A stretch of 64,000 nucleotides of DNA, taken from the NCBI RefSeq assembly GCF_002196855.1, contig NZ_NIPW01000011.1:62001-126000 (forward strand), in the 5' to 3' direction. The translations under genes were made by a program, and so were the position numbers. Position 1 is the first letter of the stretch; the number at the start of each line of letters is the position of its first letter. Under the pieces are notes generated by a model. That model saw only the letters and a list, made by a program, of their open reading frames with translations, ran no database searches and was not told where the DNA came from. Of this stretch, positions 47,832 to 57,763 are shown in pieces. The DNA comes from Haematobacter genomosp. 1 (lineage in GTDB: Bacteria > Pseudomonadota > Alphaproteobacteria > Rhodobacterales > Rhodobacteraceae).

Positions 47832-47954
47832 ACCAGTCGCCCCCGCCCGTCCTGCGCGCAGGTTGGGCGGCTATTCCCTCATCGCTCATTGACAGGTGAA
47901 GGCGCGCCCCGAGATCAGGGGGGCATCGTAGCGACATGGATGCTTTACGGTAGA

Positions 47955-48029
<75 letters not shown>

Positions 48030-48454
48030 ACTGCGGCGGTGTTTAGCGAAGGCCGCGGGGGGGTGCAAGACGGAAAATCGCACTTTTTGCGCCCCGCTGC
48101 ATTGTGGCTTTGCAAGGGCCATTGGAAGGGGCGGGGTGAGGAAAAGGAGCGTCCTGCGGCGGAACGGCGGGTGCCTCCGGCGAGGGTGTCGGAGCAAATT
48201 GCCGCAGGCCGGTTGCAGCAAGCGCGCGGCTGCGCTAGATTTTGCGGGCAGCATCAAGAGCGGAAGAATGCCCTCGCATTCAGACACGGTTCCTCCCCCG
48301 GAGGGCGACAGTCCCGGAGAGGGACCACGACGAAGGGGGGAGACCCCCCTGTTCGCATGTCATGACATATCCGGTTTCCGCGATAGAGTTCCGCCTGCCG
48401 TGAAGCGGGCCGGGGCGCATATGCTGCACCGAACACTCCAACAGGATTTTCCTA
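48030..48454. other. Leader and promoter region of the TerC gene
   Basis: No supported gene in 425 bp. It contains a 7-bp hairpin, AGGGGGG / CCCCCCT with an AGA loop (48334-48350), and the perfect 12-bp palindrome ATGTCATGACAT (48357-48368). Neither matches the known manganese riboswitch (yybP-ykoY) that often controls terC-like genes. A promoter for tRNA-Gln must also lie here on the minus strand. Confidence 0.5.
48357..48368. promoter_or_regulatory. 12-bp palindrome before the TerC gene
   Basis: ATGTCATGACAT is a perfect palindrome about 86 bp upstream of the ATG at 48455. It is a candidate repressor operator; no regulator gene is adjacent. Confidence 0.4.
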
Positions 48455-50032
48455 ATGTTCTTTGAATGGATGTCCGATCCGTCGGCCTGGGTGGGACTTG
48501 CCACGCTCGTCGTTCTGGAAATCGTTCTCGGCATCGACAACCTCGTCTTCATCGCCGTTCTCGCCGACAAGTTGCCGCCGCATCAGCGGGACAAGGCGCG
48601 GATCATCGGCCTTTCGCTGGCCCTGGTCATGCGACTGGGGCTTCTGGCCTCCATCGCGTGGATCGTGACCCTGACCCAGCCGGTATTCTCGCTGCTGGGG
48701 TTCGGCTTCTCCTGGCGCGACATCATCCTGATCGTCGGCGGCGTCTTTCTGCTGTTCAAGGGCACGATGGAGCTCCATGAACGGCTGGAAGGCCACATGG
48801 CGCACAAGGAACAGCGCGTGGCCCATGCGGTGTTCTGGCAGGTCATCGTGCAGATCATCGTGCTCGACGCCATCTTCTCGCTCGACAGCGTGATCACGGC
48901 GGTCGGCATGGTGCAGCATGTCTCCGTCATGATGATTGCGGTCATCATCGCGGTGGGCGTGATGCTGCTGATGGCCAAGCCGTTGATGGCCTTCGTCTCG
49001 CGCCATCCGACGGTGGTGATCCTGTGCCTCGGCTTCCTGATGATGATCGGGTTCTCGCTGGTGGTGGAGGGCTTCGGCTATCACCTGCCGAAAGGGTATC
49101 TCTATGCCGCCATCGGTTTCTCGGTGATGGTCGAGGCGCTGAACCAGATCAGCCGCCGCAACCGGGAGCGGTCGCTCACCTCCGGCGATATGCGGGACAG
49201 GGCGGCGGATGCCGTGCTGCGCATGCTGGGCGGGCGGTCGCGGTCGTCGGGCGAACTGTCGGGCGACGCCGAGGTGATCGCCCAGCAGTCGAGCGAGGGG
49301 GGCCTGTTCGGCGCGGAGGAGCAGGAGATGATCCGGGGCGTGCTGACGCTGGCGGAACGCCCCGCGACCTCCGTCATGACACCGCGGACGGAGATCGACT
49401 GGCTCGACCTGAACACGCCCGTCGCCGCGTTGCAGGAGCAGATCCTGCGTGAAGGGCATTCGCGGTATCTGGTCGCGCGGGGGAGCATCGAGAACTTCGT
49501 CGGCGTGGCGCTCACCCGCGATCTTATGCGCGACGTGCTGGCGGAAGGGGCGATCAACCTTGATCGTTCGTTGAAGCAGCCGCTGGTTCTGCACGAGAGT
49601 GTCGATGCGCTCCGCGTCATGGAGCAGCTCCGCAAGACGCCGGTGCAGATGGCGGTGATCGTGGACGAATTCGGCACGATCGAAGGCATCGCCACGCCGA
49701 CCGACATCCTCGAAGCCATCGCCGGAGACTTCGCCGATGAGAACGAGGACGAGACCACGATGGAGCGGCTCGACGACGGCTCCTATCTGGTCAGCGGCTG
49801 GGTCGATATCCGGCGGGCTTCCACCCTGCTGGAAACCGATCTGGAGGACGCGACGGAGCGGTATTCGACGCTCGCCGGCTACATCCTGTGGCAGCTGGGC
49901 CATCTGCCCGCCGTAGGCGAGCGGGTGAGCGCGGGCGCGCTGGAGTTCGAGGTAACGGCCATGAACGGCCACGCCATCGACCGGGTGCGCGTCAGGCGGC
50001 TGGACGATCCTGTTGACGGGGTCACCGAATGA
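48455..50032 (+). CDS. TerC family membrane protein with CBS and CorC domains
   Basis: This 525-residue protein has an N-terminal TerC domain (about residues 1-240): [29 protein letters not shown] with the metal-site Asp/Asn, and [16 protein letters not shown], about seven membrane helices. Two CBS domains follow ([18 protein letters not shown] ..., [41 protein letters not shown]). The C-terminal CorC/HlyC-associated domain ([39 protein letters not shown]) is typical of magnesium/cobalt efflux proteins. It is probably a metal-ion efflux protein (manganese or similar). A bidirectional terminator follows. Confidence 0.92.
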   Translation: MFFEWMSDPSAWVGLATLVVLEIVLGIDNLVFIAVLADKLPPHQRDKARIIGLSLALVMRLGLLASIAWIVTLTQPVFSLLGFGFSWRDIILIVGGVFLLFKGTMELHERLEGHMAHKEQRVAHAVFWQVIVQIIVLDAIFSLDSVITAVGMVQHVSVMMIAVIIAVGVMLLMAKPLMAFVSRHPTVVILCLGFLMMIGFSLVVEGFGYHLPKGYLYAAIGFSVMVEALNQISRRNRERSLTSGDMRDRAADAVLRMLGGRSRSSGELSGDAEVIAQQSSEGGLFGAEEQEMIRGVLTLAERPATSVMTPRTEIDWLDLNTPVAALQEQILREGHSRYLVARGSIENFVGVALTRDLMRDVLAEGAINLDRSLKQPLVLHESVDALRVMEQLRKTPVQMAVIVDEFGTIEGIATPTDILEAIAGDFADENEDETTMERLDDGSYLVSGWVDIRRASTLLETDLEDATERYSTLAGYILWQLGHLPAVGERVSAGALEFEVTAMNGHAIDRVRVRRLDDPVDGVTE

Positions 50033-50033
50033 G

Positions 50034-50067
50034 AAAAGGGGCGGCGGGTGATCCTGCCGCCCCTTTT
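50034..50067. terminator. Bidirectional intrinsic terminator between the TerC gene and pcaF
   Basis: AAAAGGGGCGGC (50034-50045) and GCCGCCCCTTTT (50056-50067) form a perfect 12-bp arm pair with a 10-nt loop. T-runs are present in both directions, so it can end transcripts from both convergent genes. Confidence 0.9.
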
Positions 50068-50086
50068 CGTTGCGTTCCGCCGTCGT

Positions 50087-51289
<1,203 letters not shown>

Positions 51290-51299
51290 TCTGTCCTCC

Positions 51300-51989
51300 T
51301 CACAGTGCCGGAACGGTCAGATCGCCGACCGGCCCGTCGATCACCAGCCTGGCGCCGGTCATCGCTTGCAGTTCATCCAAAGTCATCGCGGCCAGCTTCT
51401 CCCGCAGGACGAAATGGCCGTCCTTGATGTCCACCACCGCATGGCTGGTGTAAACACGGGTGATGCAGGCCACGCCGGTCAGCGGGAAGGTGCAGCTCTC
51501 CACCAGCTTCGGCTCGCCCTTCTTGGTCACGTGTTCGGTGATGACACAGACCTGCTTCGCGCCGTGGACAAGGTCCATCGCGCCGCCGACGGCGGGAACG
51601 CCCTTGTCGCCCACCCGCCAGTTGGCAAGGTCGCCGCTCTGCGCCACCTGAAGCGCGCCGAGGATCGCCACGTCCAGATGACCGCCACGCACCATGGCGA
51701 AGCTGTCCGCATGATGGAAGAAGGACGCGCCCGGGTTGAGCGTGATCGCCTTCTTGCCCGCGTTGATGAGATCCCAGTCCTCCTGCCCCTCGGGCGGGGC
51801 GGCGCCGAAGTCGAGAATGCCGTTCTCGGTATGGAAGATCACCTTGCGTCCGGGCGGCTGGTAGCGCGCCACCATCTCCGGGAAGCCGATGCCGAGGTTC
51901 ACATAGGCGCCGTCCCGGATGTCCTGCGCCGCGCGCCAGGCGATCTGGGCATTTGAAAGCTTGATGTCGTCGCGAACGTTCACGGTCAT
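51300..51989 (-). CDS. pcaJ: 3-oxoadipate CoA-transferase subunit B
   Basis: This 229-residue subunit carries the catalytic Glu (about residue 55) in IFHTENGILDFG. Other motifs are VNLGIGFPEMVARYQPPG, INAGKKAITLNPGASFFHHADSFAMVRGGHLDVAILGALQV and ERLAAMTLDELQAMTGA-like C-terminus. Start ATG 51989 overlaps the pcaI stop (ATGA), indicating translational coupling. The enzyme converts 3-oxoadipate to its CoA ester using succinyl-CoA. Confidence 0.96.
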   Translation of the reverse strand: MTVNVRDDIKLSNAQIAWRAAQDIRDGAYVNLGIGFPEMVARYQPPGRKVIFHTENGILDFGAAPPEGQEDWDLINAGKKAITLNPGASFFHHADSFAMVRGGHLDVAILGALQVAQSGDLANWRVGDKGVPAVGGAMDLVHGAKQVCVITEHVTKKGEPKLVESCTFPLTGVACITRVYTSHAVVDIKDGHFVLREKLAAMTLDELQAMTGARLVIDGPVGDLTVPAL

Positions 51990-52708
51990 TCCTGGGAAAC
52001 TCCTGCGCGGATGAGCACCTCTTCCTGCTCGGGTTCGGCCACATGGACGATGCGGTCCACGAAGATGCCGGGGGTGATCACGTTCTCCGGGTCGATGCTG
52101 CCCGGTTCCACGATATGGCTCGCCTGCACGATGGTCGTGGCCGCGGCGGTGCACATGATGGGGGAAAAATTCCGGGCGGCCATGTTGTAGGTCAGGTTGC
52201 CCAGCCTATCGGCATCGCGGGCCTTGATGAGCGCGAAATCCGCCTTCAGCCAGCGCTCCTGCACATAGGGGCGTCCGTCGAATTCCTCGATCTTCTTGCC
52301 TTCGGCGAGCTCCGTCCCGTAGCCCGTGGGCGTGTAGAAGGCGGGGATGCCCGCGCCGCCCGCCCGGATCCGCTCGGCCAGCGTGCCCTGCGGCACCAGT
52401 TCGAGTTCGATCTCGCCCGCGAGGTAGCGCTCCGTGAAGGCGCGGGGGTCGCTGGATTTCGGGAAGGAGCAGATCATCTTGCCGACCATGCCGAGGTCGA
52501 TCATCGCGGCGATACCGACGCGGCCGTTTCCGGCGTTGTTGTTGACGATCGTCAGGTTCTTCGGGCTGCCGGTTTCCTTGAAGCGGGCGATCAGCGCCGC
52601 CATCAGTTCCAGCGGTGCGCCGGATCCGCCGAAACCGCCGATCATCACCGTCGCGCCGTCACCGATCTCCGCCACGGCTTCCGCCGTGCTCGGGAGTGTC
52701 TTGTCCAT
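51986..52708 (-). CDS. pcaI: 3-oxoadipate CoA-transferase subunit A
   Basis: This 240-residue subunit has the CoA-binding glycine motif VMIGGFGGSGAPLELMAALI and NNNAGNGRVGIAAMIDLGMVGKMICSF, typical of family I CoA-transferase alpha subunits. ATG 52708 has AGGAAGGAG upstream. It is the first gene of the pcaIJF unit, whose promoter lies in the 149-bp region shared with the divergent IclR-type regulator gene. Confidence 0.96.
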   Translation of the reverse strand: MDKTLPSTAEAVAEIGDGATVMIGGFGGSGAPLELMAALIARFKETGSPKNLTIVNNNAGNGRVGIAAMIDLGMVGKMICSFPKSSDPRAFTERYLAGEIELELVPQGTLAERIRAGGAGIPAFYTPTGYGTELAEGKKIEEFDGRPYVQERWLKADFALIKARDADRLGNLTYNMAARNFSPIMCTAAATTIVQASHIVEPGSIDPENVITPGIFVDRIVHVAEPEQEEVLIRAGVSQE

Positions 52709-52811
52709 GCGGGTCTCCTTCCTGCGGGCCGCGCGCTTCGGGGTCGGAACGGGTCCGGGCGGGCCGTCGCGCGCGACCCTATGCCCAGCCTTGCTCGACA
52801 GCAACAGGTTT

Positions 52812-52844
52812 GTGCGTTATGCGATATTTGTTCGATTATCGCAT
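52812..52844. promoter_or_regulatory. PcaR-like operator between pcaI and the regulator gene
   Basis: GTTCGATTATCGCAT (52830-52844) agrees at 13 of 15 positions with the PcaR box GTTCGATAATCGCAC that I recall from Pseudomonas putida. A perfect 8-bp inverted repeat ATGCGATA / TATCGCAT (52819-52826, 52837-52844) overlaps it. GTGCGTTATGCGATA (52812-52826) may be a weaker second site. It lies 14-46 bp before the regulator start, so autoregulation is likely. Confidence 0.65.
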
Positions 52845-52857
52845 TTGAGGGCCGGAA

Positions 52858-53613
52858 ATGACCGATGCGCGCGACCTGATGGGCGGTTTTGCCAAGGGCC
52901 TGCGGGTCATCGAAGCGTTTGCCGGGGTGCCGCGGCTCACCATTACCGAAGTGGCGGAGCGGGCCGACCTGGACAGGGCAACGGCGCGGCGCTGTCTCCT
53001 CACGCTCGTCGCGCACGGCTATGCGGAGCATGACGGCAAGTTCTTCGCCCTCACCCCCAAGGTCGCGCGGCTCGGCCAGGCATGGTTGCAGGGGTTGCCG
53101 CTTGCCACGGTGATCCAGCCCCGGCTCGACAGGCTGTCGGCGGAAGTCGGGCAAAGCTCCTCCGTCTCCGTGCTGGACGGGGCGGAGATCGTTTACATCG
53201 CGCGTGCCGCCCAGCAGCGGATCATGTCGATCAACCTGATGGCGGGCAGCCGTCTGCCCGCGTTCTGCTCCTCCATGGGCCGCATTCTGCTGGCCGCGCT
53301 GCCGGAAGGGCAGGCGGAGGCCCTGATCCGGTCCGCCGACCGTCCTCCATATACCGCGCGCACGCTCACCGATCCCGCTCTGCTGATGCAGGAACTCGCA
53401 CGTGTCCGTCAGCAGGGCTATGCGGTGATCGATCAGGAATTGGAAATCGGCCTGTGCTCCATAGCCGTGCCGGTTCTGAACGACCGGTCACAGGTCGTTG
53501 CCGCGCTGAACATCGGCGCGCCGGCGGCGCAGGTTCCAGCGGTGGAAATGGCGGGGCGCTTCCTGCCCCCTCTGCGCGCGCTGCAGGCCGCGCTGCGGCC
53601 CCTGCTTGCATAG
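52858..53613 (+). CDS. pcaR: IclR-family regulator (PcaR-type)
   Basis: This 251-residue regulator has an N-terminal winged helix (FAKGLRVIEAFAGVPRLTITEVAERADLDRATARRCLLTLVAHGYAEHDGKFFALTPKVARLGQ) and a C-terminal effector-binding IclR domain (VSVLDGAEIVYIARAAQQRIMSINLMAGSRLPAFCSSMGRILLAAL; later DQELEIGLCSIAVPVLNDRSQVVAALNIGAP). Members of this PcaR/PcaU/PobR group respond to beta-ketoadipate or protocatechuate. The divergent position from pcaIJF and the operator between them support a PcaR-like activator role. The symbol is inferred from context. Confidence 0.85.
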   Translation: MTDARDLMGGFAKGLRVIEAFAGVPRLTITEVAERADLDRATARRCLLTLVAHGYAEHDGKFFALTPKVARLGQAWLQGLPLATVIQPRLDRLSAEVGQSSSVSVLDGAEIVYIARAAQQRIMSINLMAGSRLPAFCSSMGRILLAALPEGQAEALIRSADRPPYTARTLTDPALLMQELARVRQQGYAVIDQELEIGLCSIAVPVLNDRSQVVAALNIGAPAAQVPAVEMAGRFLPPLRALQAALRPLLA

Positions 53614-53967
53614 GGGAGCGCGCGCCAGTGCTTGCCGCTGGGCGGTTCCCTTTGTTCAGGGCCCGTCTCTGGCTTGTCCTTTCGGAGGCGGAGGTTGGGG
53701 GGCAGAGGTTGCTGGGGCAGGGGCCGATCCTGGTCGGCGTCATGCTGCGCCGCGGGCCAACCCGTGCGGGGGCTTCAGGACCGCTTGCGCAGAGCGGCCC
53801 TTCACTTTCGCCTTGCCGGGGAACCATGGCTGCGGGCCGGATCGTCAGCAAACGCTCCCGGATGGAGACCCGGCGCAAGGGTCGTTGATCGCAGCTCCCT
53901 GTTTTCCGTTTCTTTTTGAGGGGCGACCGTGCAGTATCCTCCGCGGGAGACTTTTGGGGAGGATGAC
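53614..53967. other. Gap without a supported gene
   Basis: The 354 bp after the pcaR stop hold only short arginine-rich open frames on both strands. A purine-rich ribosome site (GGGGAGGA) closes it at 53957-53964. I see no promoter or repeat worth naming. Confidence 0.5.
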
Positions 53968-54246
53968 TTGAATTTGTTGAACTTGTTCATGAGCCAGCTT
54001 GCCGATCCGTTTCGGATCGGGCTGCTCATCGCGCTGACATTCACGATTGCAAACACGCGGGCGACCACCGGGGTGCTCGTGCCATCGCTTGCCGGGATCG
54101 CCTTCGTTGCAGCGCTGATCCCGATGACGCTCCATCAGGGGCAACCGTTCATGGCCGCCTTCGCGACAGGGCTGGTCGCGAATGCCTTGATCCTTGGTGT
54201 GGTCATGGCGCTCCGCGGTGTCGCGCTGCGCGTGATCCGCGGGTAG
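53968..54246 (+). CDS. Small hydrophobic membrane protein
   Basis: This protein of about 92 residues starts at TTG 53968, chosen because GGGGAGGA lies 4 bases upstream; the longer open frame from ATG 53929 has no such signal. It has three hydrophobic segments (e.g. PFRIGLLIALTFTIANTRATTGVLVPSLAGIAFVAALIPM, FATGLVANALILGVVMALRGVAL). No family is recognised. Convergent with the phosphomannomutase gene, with a hairpin between them. Confidence 0.55.
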   Translation: MNLLNLFMSQLADPFRIGLLIALTFTIANTRATTGVLVPSLAGIAFVAALIPMTLHQGQPFMAAFATGLVANALILGVVMALRGVALRVIRG

Positions 54247-54251
54247 ATAAA

Positions 54252-54271
54252 GGGGCCGGGCGACCGGCCCC
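54252..54271. terminator. Hairpin between the small membrane gene and the phosphomannomutase gene
   Basis: GGGGCCGG (54252-54259) and CCGGCCCC (54264-54271) form an 8-bp stem with a 4-nt loop, 5 bp after the small membrane gene. A T-rich tail is lacking, so it is a moderate terminator candidate. Confidence 0.5.
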
Positions 54272-54296
54272 CTTCCGATAAGCCGGCCCCTTCCGA

Positions 54297-55790
54297 TCAG
54301 ATCGTCTGGTCGTAGTCACCGACCGAGGGTTCGGTGCGGATCACGCTGTCCAGATCCTGGAAGATCGCGCGGAGCTGCTCATCGCTTTCCGGGCTTTCGA
54401 CCACGACGACGAGGTTCGGGGTGTTGGAGGACGCCCGCACCAGCCCCCAGCCGCCGTTCTCAAGGATGACGCGGGCACCGTTCACGGTCACCACTTCCTT
54501 GATCTTCACACCGCCGAGGGAGCCGCCTTCCTCCCCGCGTTTCACCAGCTTCTCCACGATCCGGCCCAGCACCTGATACTTCTCCGTATCCGGGCAGGCG
54601 GGCGACATCGTGGGCGAAGAGAAGGTCTTGGGCAGTGCCTTCTTCAGGTCGGAGAATTTGGCGCCCGGATTGCGGTCCATGAGCTTGCAGATCTCCACCG
54701 CAACGCGCATCCCGTCGTCGTAGCCACGCCCGATCGGTTCGGCGAGGAAGTAGTGGCCCGACTTCTCGAACCCCGCGAGAGCGCCCAGTTCCTTGACCCG
54801 GCGCTTCATGTAGCTGTGGCCGGTCTTCCAGTAATCGGCCTTCGCGCCCGCCGCGATCAGGTCAGGGTCGGAGGCAAAGAGACCGGTGGATTTCACATCC
54901 GCCACGAAGGTTGCGCCGGGATAGAGCTTCACCAGATCGCGCGCCATGATGACGCCCACCTTGTCGGCGAAGATCTCGTCGCCCTCATCGTCCACGACGC
55001 CGCAGCGGTCCCCGTCGCCGTCGAAGCCGAGCGCCATGTCCGCGCCCGACGCCTTCACGGCATGGGCCATGTCATGGAGCATCTCCATGTCTTCGGGGTT
55101 CGGGTTGTAGTTCGGGAAGGTGTAGTCGAGCTCGTTATGCAGCGGCACGACCTCAACCCCCATGCGCTTCAGCACTTCGGGCGCAAAGGCGGAGGCGGTG
55201 CCGTTGCCGGTGGCGCAGACGATCTTCAGCGGGCGCGAGATGCGGAAATCGCCGACCAGATCGTCCAGATACGCCTCCTTCACACCATCGACGAATTCGT
55301 ACCTGCCCCCCTCGCGGGCCTCGCCCTCACCGTTCAGGACGATGTTCTTCAGCTCCGCCATCTCGTCCGGGCCATGGGTGAGGGGGCGCTCGAACCCCAT
55401 CTTCACGCCGGTCCAGCCGTTCGGGTTGTGAGAGGCCGTGACCATCGCCACCGCGGGCGCATCCAGGTAGAACTGGCTGAAATAGGCCATGGGAGACAGC
55501 GCGGGGCCGATGTCCTTCACATGGATCCCCGCCTGCATGAGGCCGAGGATCAGCGCGTTCTTGATGGCGAGCGAATAGTCGCGATAGTCGTTGCCGACGG
55601 CGATTACCGGCTCGATCCCGCGTCTCCACATCTGCGTGCCAAGGCCCAGACCCAGCGCCGTCATGCCGGGCAGGTTGATTTCCTGCGGATACTTCCACCG
55701 CGCGTCATATTCGCGGAATCCGGTGGGGGCGATCATCGGATCGCGCAGGAATTCCCACGTGTTGGGCTTGGAGACGGGCAAGGGTTTCAT
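54297..55790 (-). CDS. Phosphomannomutase / phosphoglucomutase
   Basis: This 497-residue alpha-D-phosphohexomutase interconverts mannose- or glucose-6-phosphate and the 1-phosphate, supplying nucleotide sugars for surface polysaccharide. The phosphoserine is in VTASHNPNGWTGVKMG, the metal loop in LGFDGDGDRCGVVDDEG and a sugar-binding motif in EKSGHYFLAE. Its length is slightly above the ~460 of AlgC, with an N-terminal KPNTWEFLRDPMIAPTGFREYDARW. It precedes kdsA in the genome order of the minus strand (kdsA, then this gene), spaced 21 bp, so they may be cotranscribed. Confidence 0.92.
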   Translation of the reverse strand: MKPLPVSKPNTWEFLRDPMIAPTGFREYDARWKYPQEINLPGMTALGLGLGTQMWRRGIEPVIAVGNDYRDYSLAIKNALILGLMQAGIHVKDIGPALSPMAYFSQFYLDAPAVAMVTASHNPNGWTGVKMGFERPLTHGPDEMAELKNIVLNGEGEAREGGRYEFVDGVKEAYLDDLVGDFRISRPLKIVCATGNGTASAFAPEVLKRMGVEVVPLHNELDYTFPNYNPNPEDMEMLHDMAHAVKASGADMALGFDGDGDRCGVVDDEGDEIFADKVGVIMARDLVKLYPGATFVADVKSTGLFASDPDLIAAGAKADYWKTGHSYMKRRVKELGALAGFEKSGHYFLAEPIGRGYDDGMRVAVEICKLMDRNPGAKFSDLKKALPKTFSSPTMSPACPDTEKYQVLGRIVEKLVKRGEEGGSLGGVKIKEVVTVNGARVILENGGWGLVRASSNTPNLVVVVESPESDEQLRAIFQDLDSVIRTEPSVGDYDQTI

Positions 55791-55811
55791 ACGGAACTCT
55801 CGTTTGGGGGG

Positions 55812-56645
55812 TCAGATGCGGATCGGGTCGGCTTTGGCAAGCATATCGAACGCCTTGAGACTTTCCAGAAGCGCGGGCATGCGATCAAGCCGGATCATGT
55901 TCGGACCGTCGGATGGCGCGTTGTCGGGGTCCTGGTGCGTCTCAATGAACACGCCCGCGATGCCGAGGGAGATGGCCGCCCGCGCCATGACGGGCGCAAA
56001 TTCGCGCTGGCCGCCGGAAGCGGTGCCGAGGCCGCCCGGCTGCTGGATGGAATGGGTGGCATCCATGATGACCGGATATCCCGTCCGCACCATCTGGGGC
56101 AGGGATCGCATGTCCGTCACCAGGGTATTGTAGCCGAAGGTGGTGCCCCGCTCCGTCAGCAGGATACGGTCGTTGCCGGTGGAGGCGACCTTGTCGGCGA
56201 CGTTCGGCATGTCCCAGGGGGCAAGGAACTGCCCCTTCTTTATGTTCACGGCCGCTCCCGTCCGCCCGGCGGCAAGCAGCAGATCGGTCTGGCGGCTGAG
56301 AAAGGCGGGGATCTGGATCACGTCCACCACCGCGGCCACATCCTCGCACTGCCAGCTCTCATGGACATCGGTCAGCACCGGCAGGCCGAAGATCTGCTTC
56401 ACGCCCGCCAGAATGTTCAGTCCGGCTTCCATCCCCACGCCGCGCCTGCCGGTGAGGGAGGAGCGGTTGGCCTTGTCGAAGCTGGACTTGAAGATCAGTC
56501 CGATGCCCAGCCCGTCGCAGATCTCCTTCAGCCGGCCGGCGATCATCTGGGCGTGATCCGCCGTCTCCAACTGGCAGGGACCGCCAATGAGGACCATGGG
56601 AAGGTCGTTGCCGACCTCCACCTCTCCAATACGAAACGTTGTCAT
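55812..56645 (-). CDS. kdsA: 3-deoxy-8-phosphooctulonate synthase
   Basis: This 277-residue enzyme condenses PEP and arabinose-5-phosphate to Kdo-8-phosphate for lipopolysaccharide. Typical segments are IGGPCQLETADHAQMIAGRLKEI, FKSSFDKANRSS, VLTDVHESWQCEDVAAVVDVIQIPAFLSRQTDLLLAA, VNIKKGQFLAPWDM and TERGTTFGYNTLVTDMRSLPQM. In the motif GPCQLE a Cys is retained and the metal-dependent form is likely, but not certain. It lies 21 bp upstream of the phosphomannomutase gene, consistent with a surface-polysaccharide unit. Confidence 0.96.
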   Translation of the reverse strand: MTTFRIGEVEVGNDLPMVLIGGPCQLETADHAQMIAGRLKEICDGLGIGLIFKSSFDKANRSSLTGRRGVGMEAGLNILAGVKQIFGLPVLTDVHESWQCEDVAAVVDVIQIPAFLSRQTDLLLAAGRTGAAVNIKKGQFLAPWDMPNVADKVASTGNDRILLTERGTTFGYNTLVTDMRSLPQMVRTGYPVIMDATHSIQQPGGLGTASGGQREFAPVMARAAISLGIAGVFIETHQDPDNAPSDGPNMIRLDRMPALLESLKAFDMLAKADPIRI

Positions 56646-56694
56646 TCCGGCGTCTCCGTAACGCTGAATTCTGTTGACGCCAAAATAGGTAAGA

Positions 56695-56934
56695 TCACGC
56701 GGAGCGCCAGTCCGGGCTGACCGGCCTCACGGCGGCAATCCGCTCGTCCCGCTCCTCTGCGGGCGCGCGTCCCATCTGCAGGACAGCCGCTGGTGCTGCC
56801 CCGTCGAGGGGCAGCTGGGCCTGCATCATCCCATTCTCCGCAGCATTTGCCGCGATGCTGCCGGGCCCCAGCGGCGCCAGCGGGCCGAGCGCTTCCCCGG
56901 AGCGGGTGCGAAACCGTCTTACCCGAATACTCAT
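56695..56934 (-). CDS. Possible small protein of unknown function
   Basis: A frame of about 79 residues begins MSIRVRRFRTRSGEALGPLAPLGPGSIAANAAENGMMQAQLPLDG and ends in PVSPDWRSA. It could be a real short gene of the surface-polysaccharide locus, but codon bias alone supports it and no family is recognised. The start has a weak ribosome site. Low confidence. Confidence 0.4.
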   Translation of the reverse strand: MSIRVRRFRTRSGEALGPLAPLGPGSIAANAAENGMMQAQLPLDGAAPAAVLQMGRAPAEERDERIAAVRPVSPDWRSA

Positions 56935-57138
56935 TTCTGAAATCACCTGTCCGAACAGGGGTATGGTGGCTTGTGTACCATCTGGATGCAACATTTTCGT
57001 GCAACCCGGGCGCCAGCCCCCTCTCCTTGCCTGCTTGTCCGACTTTTCGCGTCGTCCCGCGCGATGTGTCATGAACTTCCTACCATCGGGTAAACGCAAC
57101 GATTGTCGCCGCGCGTCCCGATGCCTACCTAGTATCGC

Positions 57139-57753
57139 ATGTCGATCTTGCCACCCGAAACCGCGCCGAAGCTTGTCCGGCAGATCGAATCCTGCCGGTT
57201 GTGCGCGGAGGATTTCGCACGCACCGCGACGGCCCACAAGCCGCGTCCGGTGGTCTGGTTCCGGCCGGGGGCGCGGATCCTTATCGCCGGTCAGGCGCCC
57301 GGCCTGCGTGTGCATGAGGCGGGGCGGCCGTTCTGGGATGCGTCCGGCAGGCGGCTTCGTGAGTGGCTGGGCATGTCGGAGGAGGAATTCTACGATCTCT
57401 CCCGCGTCGCCGTGGTGCCGATGGCCTTCTGCTTTCCCGGCTATGACGCCAAGGGCGCTGACCTGCCACCCCCGCCGCGTTGCGCGGCCGCATGGCACGA
57501 TCAGGTGACTGAGGCGCTGGGCGAGATGCCGCTTCTGTTGCCGGTCGGTGGCCATGCCCATCGCTGGCATCTGGGCGCGAAAGGCGGCGTGACGGAGACC
57601 GTCGCGGGCTGGCGCGCCCATGCGCCGCGCGTCTTTCCCTTGCCTCATCCCTCCTGGCGCAATACCGGGTGGCTGAAACGGAACCCCTGGTTCGCGGCGG
57701 AGCTGCTTCCCGTGCTCCGGGCGCGGGTGCGGGAGGTGCTGGATGGAAGCTGA
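57139..57753 (+). CDS. Uracil-DNA glycosylase family protein
   Basis: This 204-residue protein has the family motif GQAPGLRVHEAGRPFWDASGRRLREWLG (motif 1 region, about residues 49-77), a Cys cluster near the N-terminus (ESCRLCAEDF), PVGGHAHRWHLG, and the final HPSWRNTGWLKRNPWF, where the His-containing motif 2 lies. It resembles the UDG-like / DUF4928-type group rather than classical Ung; uracil excision or a related activity is plausible. Its 3' end touches the SseB gene. Confidence 0.78.
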   Translation: MSILPPETAPKLVRQIESCRLCAEDFARTATAHKPRPVVWFRPGARILIAGQAPGLRVHEAGRPFWDASGRRLREWLGMSEEEFYDLSRVAVVPMAFCFPGYDAKGADLPPPPRCAAAWHDQVTEALGEMPLLLPVGGHAHRWHLGAKGGVTETVAGWRAHAPRVFPLPHPSWRNTGWLKRNPWFAAELLPVLRARVREVLDGS

Positions 57754-57763
57754 AGGAGCGGCG

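Noticed and set aside
48030-48454. Manganese (yybP-ykoY) riboswitch before the TerC gene
   Set aside because: The conserved riboswitch segments could not be recognised; only a simple hairpin and a palindrome are seen.
48452-49972. Open frame (506 codons) opposite the TerC gene
   Set aside because: Antisense shadow; the TerC-CBS-CorC protein on the plus strand accounts for the conservation.
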